Made by a program: the position numbers and the translations under genes | Part shown: in pieces, positions 26,252-34,940 of the stretch | How the letters are laid out: the number at the start of each line of letters is the position of its first letter | Position numbering within the stretch: the stretch's first letter is position 1 | The notes under the pieces: generated by a model | The model's input: the letters and a program-made list of their open reading frames with translations, nothing else | The model's database searches: none | Told to the model about the DNA's origin: nothing | NCBI RefSeq assembly: GCF_024343575.1 | Contig: NZ_RJUA01000124.1 | Location: 23,821-87,820 of the forward strand | Length of the DNA: 64,000 bases | Direction of reading: 5' to 3' | Origin: Lacihabitans sp. LS3-19 | Lineage (GTDB): Bacteria; Bacteroidota; Bacteroidia; Cytophagales; Spirosomataceae

Positions 26252-28090
26252 TTACTCCACAGTAACCGATTTAGCCAAGTTTCTTGGTTGATCTACATTT
26301 CTTCCTCTCATTACCGCTATATAATATGACAGTAATTGCAGAGGTATTACAGTCAATAATGGTTGCAAGATTTCATGCGTATTTGGTACTTCTATGGCAA
26401 AATCTACCATTTTCTTAACTTCCACATCACCTTCTGAAACTATCGCTATCACTCTACCTTTTCGAGCTTTCACTTCTTGAATGTTTGAGACTACCTTCTC
26501 ATACGAACTATCTTTTGTGGCAATAAATACCACGGGCATATCTTCATCTATTAATGCAATAGGCCCGTGTTTCATTTCAGCAGCAGGATATCCTTCGGCG
26601 TGTATGTATGAAATCTCCTTAAGTTTTAAAGCTCCTTCCAAAGCAACCGGGAAGTTTAAGCCTCTACCCAAAAATATAAAGTTAGACGCAAAAGTGAAGA
26701 GTTTTGATATATCTTTAATTTCTTCGGCACTTTTTAATATTTCCTCAACTTTCTGCGGTATTGCAGCCATTTCAGTTAATAGTCTCCTAAAAGTATCTTC
26801 GTTTATGGTGCCTTTAGCATGAGCAGTAGCAATCGCAATCATCGTTAATACCGTAACTTGGGCAGTAAAAGCTTTCGTACTCGCAACGCCTATTTCTGGG
26901 CCGGCATGTGTGTAAACCCCTGCTTCAGTTACTCTTGAAATAGAAGAACCAACAACATTACATACGCCAAGTATAATTGCACCTTTTGATTTCGCCAACT
27001 CAAGAGCCGCCAAGGTATCTGCCGTTTCTCCCGATTGAGAAATTGCAATTACAATATCTCCTTCTTTTATGATTGGGTTGCGGTAGCGGAATTCTGAAGC
27101 GTATTCTACTTCAACATTAATTCTGGCAAGTTCCTCAAATAGATACTCCCCAACCAAACCCGCATGCCACGAAGTTCCGCAAGCGACAAATACTATTCTT
27201 TTGGCTTTTGCTAGTTTTGAGATATGATTTCTTAAGCCGCCCAATTGAATGATGGCTTCATCAGCGTTTATTCTTCCACGAAGACAGTCAGCGATTGATT
27301 TAGGCTGCTCAAAAATTTCTTTAAGCATAAAATGGTCATATCCGCCTTTCTCTATGGCTTCTAATTCCATTTCCACAGTTTGGATATAGGGATCCTGGAT
27401 TTCGTTTTGAAGGTTTTTGATACTTAAGCCGTTTTCATTTACAACAGCTATTTCCAAATCATCAAGATATACAACTTCTTTGGTGTATTCGATTATTGGC
27501 GTAGCATCTGAAGCAAAAAAGAATTCGTTTTCACCAACACCAATAACTAGTGGGCTACCTTTTCTTGCAGCAACTAATTCGTTTGGATTTTCAGCATCAA
27601 GCACAACTATTGCATAAGCACCAACTACTTCTTGAAGTGCAATTCTAACAGCTTCAGGTAAATCACAATGTTTAGTTTTCTGAATTTCTTCTATAAAATT
27701 GACTAAAACTTCCGTATCAGTTTGACTATGAAATACATAGCCTTTGTTTATTAAGATTTGCTTAATAGAAGAATAATTTTCTATGATTCCGTTGTGTATA
27801 ATGGCAAATCGTCCGGAATTTGATTTGTGTGGGTGGGCGTTTACGTCATTGGGTTCTCCATGAGTTGCCCATCTTGTGTGTCCTATGCCAATATTTGCAA
27901 AGATTCCTTCATTCGCTAAGACATTTTCCAGATCAACTACTTTGCCTTTTTTCTTAAAAACACCTAAACCTTTTTCATTTATAACCGCAATTCCAGAACT
28001 ATCATATCCGCGATATTCTAATCTTTTCAATCCTTTAATTATTAAAGGAGCGGCATCCCTATGACCAATATAAGCTACTATTCCACACAT
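26252..28090 (-). CDS. glmS: Glutamine-fructose-6-phosphate aminotransferase (isomerizing) GlmS
   Basis: 612 aa, full length. It makes glucosamine-6-phosphate from fructose-6-phosphate and glutamine, the entry to peptidoglycan and LPS amino sugars. The N-terminal nucleophile Cys2 is in MCGIVAYIG; RLEYRGYDSSGIAV, GHTRWATHGEP and HNGIIENY complete the glutaminase domain. Two SIS domains follow (ACGTSWHAGLVGEYLFEELA, ISQSGETADTLAAL, FLGRGLNFPVALEGALKLKE, EMKHGPIALID). It ends PRNLAKSVTVE, the usual C-terminus. No ribozyme-like leader was recognised upstream. Confidence 0.98.
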   Translation of the reverse strand: MCGIVAYIGHRDAAPLIIKGLKRLEYRGYDSSGIAVINEKGLGVFKKKGKVVDLENVLANEGIFANIGIGHTRWATHGEPNDVNAHPHKSNSGRFAIIHNGIIENYSSIKQILINKGYVFHSQTDTEVLVNFIEEIQKTKHCDLPEAVRIALQEVVGAYAIVVLDAENPNELVAARKGSPLVIGVGENEFFFASDATPIIEYTKEVVYLDDLEIAVVNENGLSIKNLQNEIQDPYIQTVEMELEAIEKGGYDHFMLKEIFEQPKSIADCLRGRINADEAIIQLGGLRNHISKLAKAKRIVFVACGTSWHAGLVGEYLFEELARINVEVEYASEFRYRNPIIKEGDIVIAISQSGETADTLAALELAKSKGAIILGVCNVVGSSISRVTEAGVYTHAGPEIGVASTKAFTAQVTVLTMIAIATAHAKGTINEDTFRRLLTEMAAIPQKVEEILKSAEEIKDISKLFTFASNFIFLGRGLNFPVALEGALKLKEISYIHAEGYPAAEMKHGPIALIDEDMPVVFIATKDSSYEKVVSNIQEVKARKGRVIAIVSEGDVEVKKMVDFAIEVPNTHEILQPLLTVIPLQLLSYYIAVMRGRNVDQPRNLAKSVTVE

Positions 28091-28410
28091 ATATAATTTC
28101 TTAAAATATTACAATAAAAGAATACTTTTCGTTACAAAATTAATGAATATTTCTTAAGTATATTTTTCTTAAAATTTTAAATTATTTTAAAAAATACAAT
28201 TAGTCTTTAACTGCTTAGATTAGAGTAAGTTGGGTAGTAATATATTTATTTTTAGGTATTTGTGAAAATTGCCTTTTCTGATTTATTAATTTATTTTAAA
28301 AAAAAAGAAATTTTTTAAAATCAAAAGACGAGAATAAAGTTATAGGCTTTGAATGTATAATTATTCTTTGAATAATTATAATACCTTATTAATTTGGTTT
28401 CTGAATACAC
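28091..28410. other. AT-rich intergenic region upstream of glmS
   Basis: Very AT-rich, with no coding frame. Two things stand out. CAAAATTA at 28135-28142 reads as a TAATTTTG -7 box on the minus strand, 44 nt before the glmS ATG. An 11-bp perfect inverted repeat TATAATTATTC / GAATAATTATA lies at 28356-28380 with a 3-nt loop. Otherwise I see nothing in it. Confidence 0.4.
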
Positions 28411-28437
28411 AAAAAAAAGAGCCTTAAAAAGGCTCTT
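28411..28437 (-). terminator. Terminator overlapping the DUF4270 stop codon
   Basis: Stem AAGAGCC / GGCTCTT (28417-28423, 28431-28437), then eight T on the minus strand. The first stem arm on the minus strand overlaps the TAA at 28438-28436. Confidence 0.85.
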
Positions 28438-29779
28438 AATATTTAGAATAATATATTTTTAATTTGGGTTTGGTAAAAACCATTCGGCGTAAATTGTCAT
28501 TAGCAAGAATTCCATTGCCGGTACTTAAAAGTGCCGCTGGCATTAAAATTATAGAAGTAGAAGTGACTTTTTTATTTGTAAGTTTTTGCAAGAAATTGGT
28601 AATATCCAAATTAACAGTTTGGGTCGTATCTAAAGTAAAAGAAACGCCAGATAAATCATTTCCAATCGGCGTTAAGTATGTAGGGATATTGCCAGAACTT
28701 CTTAATTGTTGATTGTTGGTGCCCGTTTCTGCTAGGACATAATTAAATACTTTTGGATAAAGACCATCTAAAGAATTCGGTAGTGTATTAAATTCTAAAA
28801 TTGCCTTACTTACTTTGATATTGGTGCCTAATTTAGAAATATTGTCAAAGTTAATCTTTGTACTTATACCACTACCTCCCTGAATATAAGATAGGTTACC
28901 TGTTTTGTTCGAATTTATTTCATTATTAGACTTAGAAAGTGCTGCTAAGGCTGTGCCACTTCGGTCAAATTCGAAAGAGGTATGCCTTGGGCCGTTTAAA
29001 TCAAATTGGTAAAAATATTTAGTTGTATCTCCTTCATAATGCCAATCTGCAATTAAAGTACTAGTGCTTGCACTATATGGACCAGTTAGAATAGTATAAA
29101 CTGATTTGTTTGAACCTTCAGATACAATTGCGAATCCTGGAAAAGCGGAAACAAATTTCGAATTATCTCCGTTTATGGAGGGAGCAGCATTTAGAATTTC
29201 CTGAGCAATACTTTTAGGAAGGTCTATGTAATATGAATTAAAAGCTGAATCGTTTTTGAAAGATTTTAATGTAACGCCAAACTTAGCTATTTCGGTTGAT
29301 TCATATTCTAATTTATCTTCAGCATTGTATCTTTTGTTGTAATCCATCGGGGATTTTAATCTATGTATACTGAAAAAGTTTTTAGCTAAAGTGTCGCCAT
29401 AAATAAGGCCAAAATTAACCAATCTAAGTCTTAGAGAATCTGCTATTGGATTAGCGTTTACCTTTAAAGTATCGTACGCAACAGCTCCGTTAACATCAGT
29501 ATAACCCACCATGGTAGGCTGAAAGTAGGTAGTAGCTTTAATGTTACCAAAAATTGGGTCGGTTACATTTCCAAACATCAAATAATTTGACTTGCCATTT
29601 ACAGTAGAGTCGGCTAAAACTGTAGATATATCTAAACTTAGTGTGTCGGTGTATATAGAAGCTCCGTTTTGAGTTCCATCTAAATCAAATCCTATTTCTC
29701 CGGGATTCTCACAAGAAAATACGAAAACAGAAAAAAGCAAAAAAGCAATTTTCTGTAAGTCAGAAAGCATTTTTTTCAT
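28436..29779 (-). CDS. DUF4270 family lipoprotein
   Basis: 447 aa from ATG 29779 (MKKMLSDLQKIAFLLFSVFVFSCEN). The lipobox-like FSVFVFSC with Cys near residue 22 indicates a lipoprotein signal. An upstream frame extension to 29878 would run into the preceding gene and is rejected. The body carries DUF4270 features: CENPGEIGFDLDG, YLMFGNVTDPIFGNIKATTY, and beta-rich repeats ending RRMVFTKPKLKIYYSKY. The family is widespread in Bacteroidota and uncharacterised, often next to a glycogen-synthase-like gene and panC, as seen nearby here. It starts 7 bp after the GT5-like gene, so they form an operon. Confidence 0.9.
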   Translation of the reverse strand: MKKMLSDLQKIAFLLFSVFVFSCENPGEIGFDLDGTQNGASIYTDTLSLDISTVLADSTVNGKSNYLMFGNVTDPIFGNIKATTYFQPTMVGYTDVNGAVAYDTLKVNANPIADSLRLRLVNFGLIYGDTLAKNFFSIHRLKSPMDYNKRYNAEDKLEYESTEIAKFGVTLKSFKNDSAFNSYYIDLPKSIAQEILNAAPSINGDNSKFVSAFPGFAIVSEGSNKSVYTILTGPYSASTSTLIADWHYEGDTTKYFYQFDLNGPRHTSFEFDRSGTALAALSKSNNEINSNKTGNLSYIQGGSGISTKINFDNISKLGTNIKVSKAILEFNTLPNSLDGLYPKVFNYVLAETGTNNQQLRSSGNIPTYLTPIGNDLSGVSFTLDTTQTVNLDITNFLQKLTNKKVTSTSIILMPAALLSTGNGILANDNLRRMVFTKPKLKIYYSKY

Positions 29780-29786
29780 AAAATAA

Positions 29787-30596
29787 TCAATCGGCCAGCT
29801 CAGTGTAAAGGTTAAAGAAGGTTTCTGTTGAATTTTCGTCATCAAAAAAGGAATCAATTTGTCTGTCTGCAGTTTCATTCAAAGCATTTTTAATTGAGTC
29901 ATTCAAAGATGGGTTGGCCTTAACAACTACGTCGGCATATTGACACCCGATTTTTATGAATCCAAGGAAGTCTTGAGATCTTAGATTTGCAAGATTCTCA
30001 TCGCTAATATCCATCATTTTTGCTTTCGGTATCATGTCTTCTGTAAACTTATGTTCAAAGACATTGTTGAAAACCGAAAAAATGGTTTTGGTATTCTTGA
30101 AAATAGGGTCGTTTTTGTAAGTAGTTTTCAAATACAATGGAACCAATGCGGTCATCCAGTCAGTACAATGAACCACATCAGGTGCCCATCCAAGTTTCTT
30201 CACAGTTTCTAACGCACCTTTGCAAAAGAAAATTGCACGCTCGTCGTTATCATCATAAAAATTTCCTTTTTTGTCAGTAAAGACGGTTTTCCTTTGAAAA
30301 TAGTCTTCATTGTCTAAGAAATATACCTGGAGTTTAGCAGATGGGATAGATGCTACTTTAATAATCAAAGGTTTTTCTTCTTCTCCGATGGTGATGTTGA
30401 TTCCAGAAAGTCTAACCACTTCGTGTAACCTATGCTTTCTTTCGTTTATTAATCCGAAACGAGGGACCAATATTCTGATTTCCATACCTCTTTCTTGCAT
30501 TTCTTGAGGTAGTTTTCTTAATAATGAAGCAATTTTAGAGATTTCTAAGAAAGGATCAATTTCTGAAGAGAGATATAATATTCGCAGTTTGCTCAT
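29787..30596 (-). CDS. Short glycogen/starch synthase-like protein (GT5 N-terminal domain only)
   Basis: 269 aa, about half of a full GlgA: only the N-terminal Rossmann lobe (MSKLRILYLSSEIDPF, IRILVPRFGLINERKHRLHE, FFCKGALETVKKLGWAPDVVH). Two catalytic landmarks of true glycogen synthases are altered. The KxGGL glycine loop after SExxPF is replaced by LEISKIASLL, and the usual HAHDWH is HCTDWM. The C-terminal nucleotide-sugar lobe is absent. Databases usually call it glycogen/starch synthase, but catalysis is doubtful (inference). Pairing with the DUF4270 lipoprotein suggests a shared, unknown role. Confidence 0.88.
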   Translation of the reverse strand: MSKLRILYLSSEIDPFLEISKIASLLRKLPQEMQERGMEIRILVPRFGLINERKHRLHEVVRLSGINITIGEEEKPLIIKVASIPSAKLQVYFLDNEDYFQRKTVFTDKKGNFYDDNDERAIFFCKGALETVKKLGWAPDVVHCTDWMTALVPLYLKTTYKNDPIFKNTKTIFSVFNNVFEHKFTEDMIPKAKMMDISDENLANLRSQDFLGFIKIGCQYADVVVKANPSLNDSIKNALNETADRQIDSFFDDENSTETFFNLYTELAD

Positions 30597-30647
30597 AAAA
30601 AACCAATAATGTTTCTAAATTTATTGTATTTGAATCAAATACAGGTG

Positions 30648-30655
30648 CAAAGATA
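30648..30655 (-). promoter_or_regulatory. Candidate -7 box for the GT5-like/DUF4270 operon
   Basis: CAAAGATA on the plus strand reads TATCTTTG on the minus strand, a full TAnnTTTG match, 51 nt before the ATG at 30596. A TTG lies 23 nt further upstream. Confidence 0.5.
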
Positions 30656-30741
30656 CTAAAAAATAATCTATTAAAATACAAGGGATTCAAACAAATTGAT
30701 TTACTTGCCTATTCTATTCACCTAAAAAATGGCATTTTAAA

Positions 30742-32166
30742 TTAATTTTTCGATACATTAGTTTCTGTCAAACTGCAAATATTGCCAGTTTTTATCATTT
30801 TTAAATTTAAGAATTCAAGATGTTCATTGGTATAATCAAACAGTGAGCTATTACTTTCGATGCATTGTGAAAAGTAGTCTTTTAAGGGAGCTTCATAAAC
30901 ACTTTCACATATATCTATTATGTCTTGATACGAATATCCAATCCTTTGATCTCCAAATTTATTCCAAAGAGCCAACATTACCTCATTTAATGATTTCGCT
31001 TCTCTGAATTTTTTCCGAATTTTAATGTCAAGAATAAGCGAAACTACTGCTCCTTTACTGTAAACACTTACTTTTTTGTTAGGTGTGCCTTTCTCATAGC
31101 CATCTACCCAGAGGTCAAAGCTACTTTCTAATAAGGATTGAGAAGCGTTGTCGGATTCTTCAAAATGTCTTCGCAAGGTTGTCTCTAATTCATGTAAATA
31201 TTGATCATAACTTAATACCCCGCTGCTTAACAAGACCTTATCGCCATAGTACGTTGTGAAACCCTCAGCCACAAAACACGTTTCGAAATAGTTTTCTTTG
31301 TCGTAATTATAGGGTAAGAGCTCTTTAGGCCTGATTTTGGCAATATTCCAAGCATGAAAAAGCTCATGTGATGCCAAGCCTAACAAATCATTGTAGTATG
31401 TCTGTGGCAATACGCCGTTTTCTCCCAATACCATCATGGTACTATTGGCATGCTCCACACCATGGTAATAACTATTTTCTGGCACAATCAACATAAAGTG
31501 GAAGTCCTTTTCAGGGAATTCTCCGAATATTTGAATCTGAGTTTCTGCAATTTTCTCTAAGTCTTGAATAAACCTGTCAGAATCAATTTGGTAGTTGCCT
31601 TGTATCCAAACATGAAATTTGGTTTTGAGTACTTCGAATTCTTTGTGAAAAATGTTGTTGCTTATAATAATTGGAGAATCAAAAAAGTGATGATAGTTTT
31701 TAGGCTTTATTTTAAAATTGTTACCTATGGATTCTGTTTTTAAACCTGATGCAAATATTACATGATCATTTGTTTTTTTTATGAAAACTTCAAATGATTG
31801 GTTTATGTGCTCTAATTCGTAAAGACAAAGGTTGACAGGGTTAATGTATGCATAGCTTTTCTGCAGAAAACTTGTGCCAGCATTTAGCTCATTTGCATAG
31901 TATTGGTATTTAATAATCAGATTTTTATTTGTAGTTTCATAAATCGACCAAACGTTTTTCTCAGTTTTTCGCCAAGATATTGCATTGTTTTCATCATCTT
32001 TCGCCGAGAAGTTCAAGACGTTTTTTGCGAAATTTTGGAGTTGATATCTGCCAGGACGCCACATAGGAAGATGTAGTTTCCTTCGCGATTCGTTTGAACT
32101 AGCTAAACGTATTTCTATATCTATGATTTGTTTTTCAGGATAAAAAGAAAAAAAATACTGAATCAT
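30742..32166 (-). CDS. M61 family metallopeptidase (glycyl aminopeptidase-like), short form
   Basis: 474 aa, cytosolic (no signal peptide). The N-terminal beta domain of M61 (LHLPMWRPGRYQLQNFAKNV) is followed by the thermolysin-like catalytic part with H267-E-L-F-H271 in ASHELFHAWN and the third zinc ligand E301 in AEGFTTYYGDK. Family members are usually ~580-620 aa with a C-terminal PDZ domain; this one ends after ~170 residues past the zinc site and lacks a PDZ. No remnant of one was recognised in the 145 bp that follow. It is the last gene before the divergent rpmH-rnpA unit. Confidence 0.92.
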   Translation of the reverse strand: MIQYFFSFYPEKQIIDIEIRLASSNESRRKLHLPMWRPGRYQLQNFAKNVLNFSAKDDENNAISWRKTEKNVWSIYETTNKNLIIKYQYYANELNAGTSFLQKSYAYINPVNLCLYELEHINQSFEVFIKKTNDHVIFASGLKTESIGNNFKIKPKNYHHFFDSPIIISNNIFHKEFEVLKTKFHVWIQGNYQIDSDRFIQDLEKIAETQIQIFGEFPEKDFHFMLIVPENSYYHGVEHANSTMMVLGENGVLPQTYYNDLLGLASHELFHAWNIAKIRPKELLPYNYDKENYFETCFVAEGFTTYYGDKVLLSSGVLSYDQYLHELETTLRRHFEESDNASQSLLESSFDLWVDGYEKGTPNKKVSVYSKGAVVSLILDIKIRKKFREAKSLNEVMLALWNKFGDQRIGYSYQDIIDICESVYEAPLKDYFSQCIESNSSLFDYTNEHLEFLNLKMIKTGNICSLTETNVSKN

Positions 32167-32199
32167 TTGTTTGAGGTTTTTTTATTAAAAATAAATTAA

Positions 32200-32207
32200 T
32201 ACCTTTG
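32200..32207 (+). promoter_or_regulatory. Candidate -7 box of the rpmH promoter
   Basis: TACCTTTG fits TAnnTTTG, 44 nt before the rpmH ATG. TTTG elements lie at 32166-32173 but with longer than usual spacing. Confidence 0.5.
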
Positions 32208-32251
32208 CAGTCCAATTTCGGGTCGAGGAACAAAATTAATAGAAAAAGGAT

Positions 32252-32407
32252 ATGAAACGTACATTCCAACCATCAAATAGAAAGCGTACCAACAAACATG
32301 GCTTTCGTGAGCGTATGTCTACTCCAGGTGGTAGAAGAGTAATTACTGCTCGTCGTGCTAGAGGTAGATGGAAGCTATCTGTTTCGGATGAAAAATCTCA
32401 CAAATAA
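32252..32407 (+). CDS. rpmH: 50S ribosomal protein L34
   Basis: 51 aa: [18 protein letters not shown], then [20 protein letters not shown]. This is the full L34 signature with a slightly long acidic/basic tail ([11 protein letters not shown]). A good Shine-Dalgarno (AAAGGA) sits 2 nt before the ATG, unusual for this genome. It is followed by rnpA, the standard rpmH-rnpA pair. Confidence 0.97.
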   Translation: MKRTFQPSNRKRTNKHGFRERMSTPGGRRVITARRARGRWKLSVSDEKSHK

Positions 32408-32438
32408 GATTTGAGGTTTTACATTTATTTAAGATATT

Positions 32439-32460
32439 AGCCGCTTCTTGCGGCTTTTTT
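32439..32460 (+). terminator. Intrinsic terminator between rpmH and rnpA
   Basis: Stem AGCCGC / GCGGCT (32439-32444, 32450-32455) with a TTCTT loop and a T-run. Its place between the two genes suggests partial termination that lowers rnpA relative to rpmH, or a separate rnpA promoter. Confidence 0.85.
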
Positions 32461-32473
32461 CATTTGTACTTAC

Positions 32474-32875
32474 GTGAACACATCAAAGCAAAGTTTTGGC
32501 AAAAATGAGCGTATAAAAAGCAAAAAGGTGATCTCTTCACTCTTTGATAGGAATTCTGCTGCCAATTCTTCCTTTCTTATCTACCCTTATAAAGTTATTT
32601 TTTCTTCTGTTTCCGTAGACTTAGATAAGGTTTTACTACCACAAGTTTTAATTTCTGTTTCCAAAAAAAAGTTTAAAAACGCTACAGATAGAAATAAAAT
32701 AAAACGTAGAACTAAAGAAGCTTATCGTCAAAATAAGCTTTTGTTTGGGAAAAATATTACTTTGGCGTTAATATATGTTGCTTCTGAGATATTAGACTAT
32801 CGTATTCTTGAAAAATCAATGAAAGGTGTTTTAGCGAGGCTTGAAAAGGAAACTCGTCATAAAGCTAGCGACTAA
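32474..32875 (+). CDS. rnpA: Ribonuclease P protein component
   Basis: 133 aa with GTG start at 32474, 13 bp after the terminator T-run. The RNA-binding RNR motif region RNKIKRRTKEAYRQNK and the preceding LISVSKKKFKNATD are diagnostic for RnpA, the protein cofactor of tRNA 5' processing. N-terminus NTSKQSFGKNERIKSKKVIS matches the family start. Its 3' end overlaps a convergent membrane-protein gene by 45 bp. Confidence 0.95.
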   Translation: MNTSKQSFGKNERIKSKKVISSLFDRNSAANSSFLIYPYKVIFSSVSVDLDKVLLPQVLISVSKKKFKNATDRNKIKRRTKEAYRQNKLLFGKNITLALIYVASEILDYRILEKSMKGVLARLEKETRHKASD

Positions 32876-33163
32876 AGAAGGAAGGAAGCTTATGTGCGTT
32901 GCAAATATAGCCTCATCTGGTTTTTGGGCCTTAATATTTAGGTTTTCCAAAATCCAATATCCACTTATAATCACGAAGATTTGTAAAATAATCAGTATCC
33001 AGCCTTTTTTAGGTTCCAGAAGGGCAACTAATACTGAAAAAAGTATTATAAAGAATAATGATAAATATACTGAGCTCGAAAAATGTATAATCAATACTAG
33101 AATTGTTGAAAATAAGAGACAAAGCAAAAAGTTTTGATGAAATTTTAATTTTGGTATTGTCAT
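32831..33163 (-). CDS. Small polytopic membrane protein of unknown function
   Basis: 110 aa, ATG 33163, with four clear hydrophobic segments (FLLCLLFSTILVLIIHF, VYLSLFFIILFSVLVALL, WILIILQIFVIISGYWIL, FLPSLVASFMTSFLF), basic loops and a basic C-terminus (KPR). Not recognised beyond that. It runs head-on into rnpA with 45 bp of overlap of the coding ends. It was chosen over the 98-residue plus-strand frame of the same region because of its regular membrane-protein pattern. Confidence 0.65.
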   Translation of the reverse strand: MTIPKLKFHQNFLLCLLFSTILVLIIHFSSSVYLSLFFIILFSVLVALLEPKKGWILIILQIFVIISGYWILENLNIKAQKPDEAIFATHISFLPSLVASFMTSFLFKPR

Positions 33164-33254
33164 TGCAGAGTTTTAATTTGGCACAAAGGTATTAAGAATT
33201 ACTTTTTGAAATAATAATTAAACGATAATCATTACTTCTGCGTTTTGATTTAGT

Positions 33255-34940
33255 ATGAAACAAAATATGATGAACATTTTTAATAAAATAAAGAAGAAAT
33301 CAAAAATAGCCATCATCGGTTTTTTTGCCACTTCGGTTTTGGTATTTTCAGCCTATACTGTTGATGATAGGCTTTTTGAAATCGCCAAAAACCTCGATGT
33401 TTTTGCTACTATGTATAAGGAGTTGAATGCCTTATACGTAGACGAGATAAACCCCACAAAAGCCATGCGGGTAGGAATACAAGCAATGTTGAAAGAACTA
33501 GACCCCTACACTGTATTTTATCCCGAAGACGAAATCGAGGACTATTTCACGATGAATACTGGTGCGTATAATGGCATTGGTGCTACTATTGAATATTTTG
33601 AGAAAAAACATATTGTAGCTATGCTTTACGAAGATTCTCCTGCTGATAAATCAGGTGTAAAGATTGGAGATCAAGTACTGAAAATCAACGGAATAGATGT
33701 TACTGACAAAACGGATGCGGAGTTCGGTAGGTTACTTAAAGGCCAGACCGGGACCTCGGTTAAGTTGACATTGGATAGAGTAGGGCAAAGCAAACCTTTG
33801 ACAATAAAAGTAGATAGAGGTGTAATAAAAACTCCAAATGTGCCACACTTTGGTATGATTAACGAAGACGTTGGTTACATTCAATTGACGGATTTTAGTG
33901 CTACTGCTGCCAAAGAAATTAAAGCCGCAACCCTCGATTTGAAAGACAAAGGAATGAAAAACCTTGTGATTGACTTGAGAGGAAATCCTGGTGGATTGTT
34001 GAATATGGCAGTTGAGATTTGTAATTTTTATTTGCCTAAAGATCAGCTTGTTGTGGAGACTAAAGGTAAAGTAAAAGAGTGGAATTATAAATACACCACG
34101 AAAGTGCAGCCACTAGATATCGAAATGCCAATTGTAGTTTTGATCAATGGTAGAAGTGCTTCTGCATCTGAGATTGTTTCTGGAACACTTCAAGACTATG
34201 ACAGGGCAGTTTTGATAGGTCAGAGGTCTTTTGGTAAAGGTTTGGTACAAATCACGAAGGATTTGACATACAATACAAAAATGAAGGTAACTACTTCCAA
34301 ATATTATATACCTTCGGGAAGGTGTATTCAGGCTATAGACTACGGTCATAGAAAAGCTGATGGGAGTTTGAGCAAATTGCCAGATTCATTAAGGGTTGCA
34401 TTTAAAACTAAAAATGGAAGGAAAGTATTCGATGGGGCAGGAATAGATCCTGACATTGCTACAAGTCAAGCCGATCAGTCAGATTTCGTTAAAGAGTTAA
34501 TGAAAACTAAGATGATTTTTTATTATGCCAACAAATATTATTTTGACCACCAAGACATTAAACCCGAAGAGAATTTTAGTGTGAATGATGAAGAGCTTGG
34601 TAAATTTGAAAGCTGGCTTAAGACTCAGTCTTTTAGTTATTTGACTTCTGACCAAAAAAGCATTGAAACTCTTGTTAAAACTTCTAAGGCAAGTGGAGAA
34701 TATGGTGCTATGGAAGCAAGTATAATCGCCTTGAAAAAAGTAGCAGATGCGAAATCGTCAGGTCTTGTAAAGAAGAATTGGTCGGAAATAAAAGAAGCTT
34801 TGGCTTTGGAAATATTAAGCAGATATTATTATCAAAAAGCTATGAAATTTGTTGCATTTGACAAAGATCAAGATATTCAAGAAGCTTTGAGGTTATTTAA
34901 AGACCCTGCCAAATACAAATCAATTTTGGCTGGAAAATGA
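33255..34940 (+). CDS. S41 family C-terminal processing peptidase (CtpA/Prc-like)
   Basis: 561 aa. An N-terminal anchor or signal (IAIIGFFATSVLVFSAYTV, residues ~18-36) points to the periplasm. A PDZ domain (~90-175: HIVAMLYEDSPADKSGVKIG) precedes the protease core with VIDLRGNPGGLL, the catalytic Ser in NGRSASASEIVSG (~residue 302) and the catalytic Lys in FGKGLVQI. It cuts C-termini of periplasmic proteins. The chosen start at 33255 has a second ATG nearby (33270). The stop overlaps the tsaB start as ATGA, so the two genes are coupled. Confidence 0.95.
   Translation: MKQNMMNIFNKIKKKSKIAIIGFFATSVLVFSAYTVDDRLFEIAKNLDVFATMYKELNALYVDEINPTKAMRVGIQAMLKELDPYTVFYPEDEIEDYFTMNTGAYNGIGATIEYFEKKHIVAMLYEDSPADKSGVKIGDQVLKINGIDVTDKTDAEFGRLLKGQTGTSVKLTLDRVGQSKPLTIKVDRGVIKTPNVPHFGMINEDVGYIQLTDFSATAAKEIKAATLDLKDKGMKNLVIDLRGNPGGLLNMAVEICNFYLPKDQLVVETKGKVKEWNYKYTTKVQPLDIEMPIVVLINGRSASASEIVSGTLQDYDRAVLIGQRSFGKGLVQITKDLTYNTKMKVTTSKYYIPSGRCIQAIDYGHRKADGSLSKLPDSLRVAFKTKNGRKVFDGAGIDPDIATSQADQSDFVKELMKTKMIFYYANKYYFDHQDIKPEENFSVNDEELGKFESWLKTQSFSYLTSDQKSIETLVKTSKASGEYGAMEASIIALKKVADAKSSGLVKKNWSEIKEALALEILSRYYYQKAMKFVAFDKDQDIQEALRLFKDPAKYKSILAGK

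Noticed and set aside
28091..28410. glmS ribozyme or other riboswitch in the glmS leader
   Set aside because: The leader is very AT-rich and lacks the core pseudoknot-like GC elements; that ribozyme is typical of Firmicutes.
32841..33137. 98-codon plus-strand frame after rnpA
   Set aside because: Antisense of the four-helix membrane-protein gene, which has the more regular pattern; no family resemblance.
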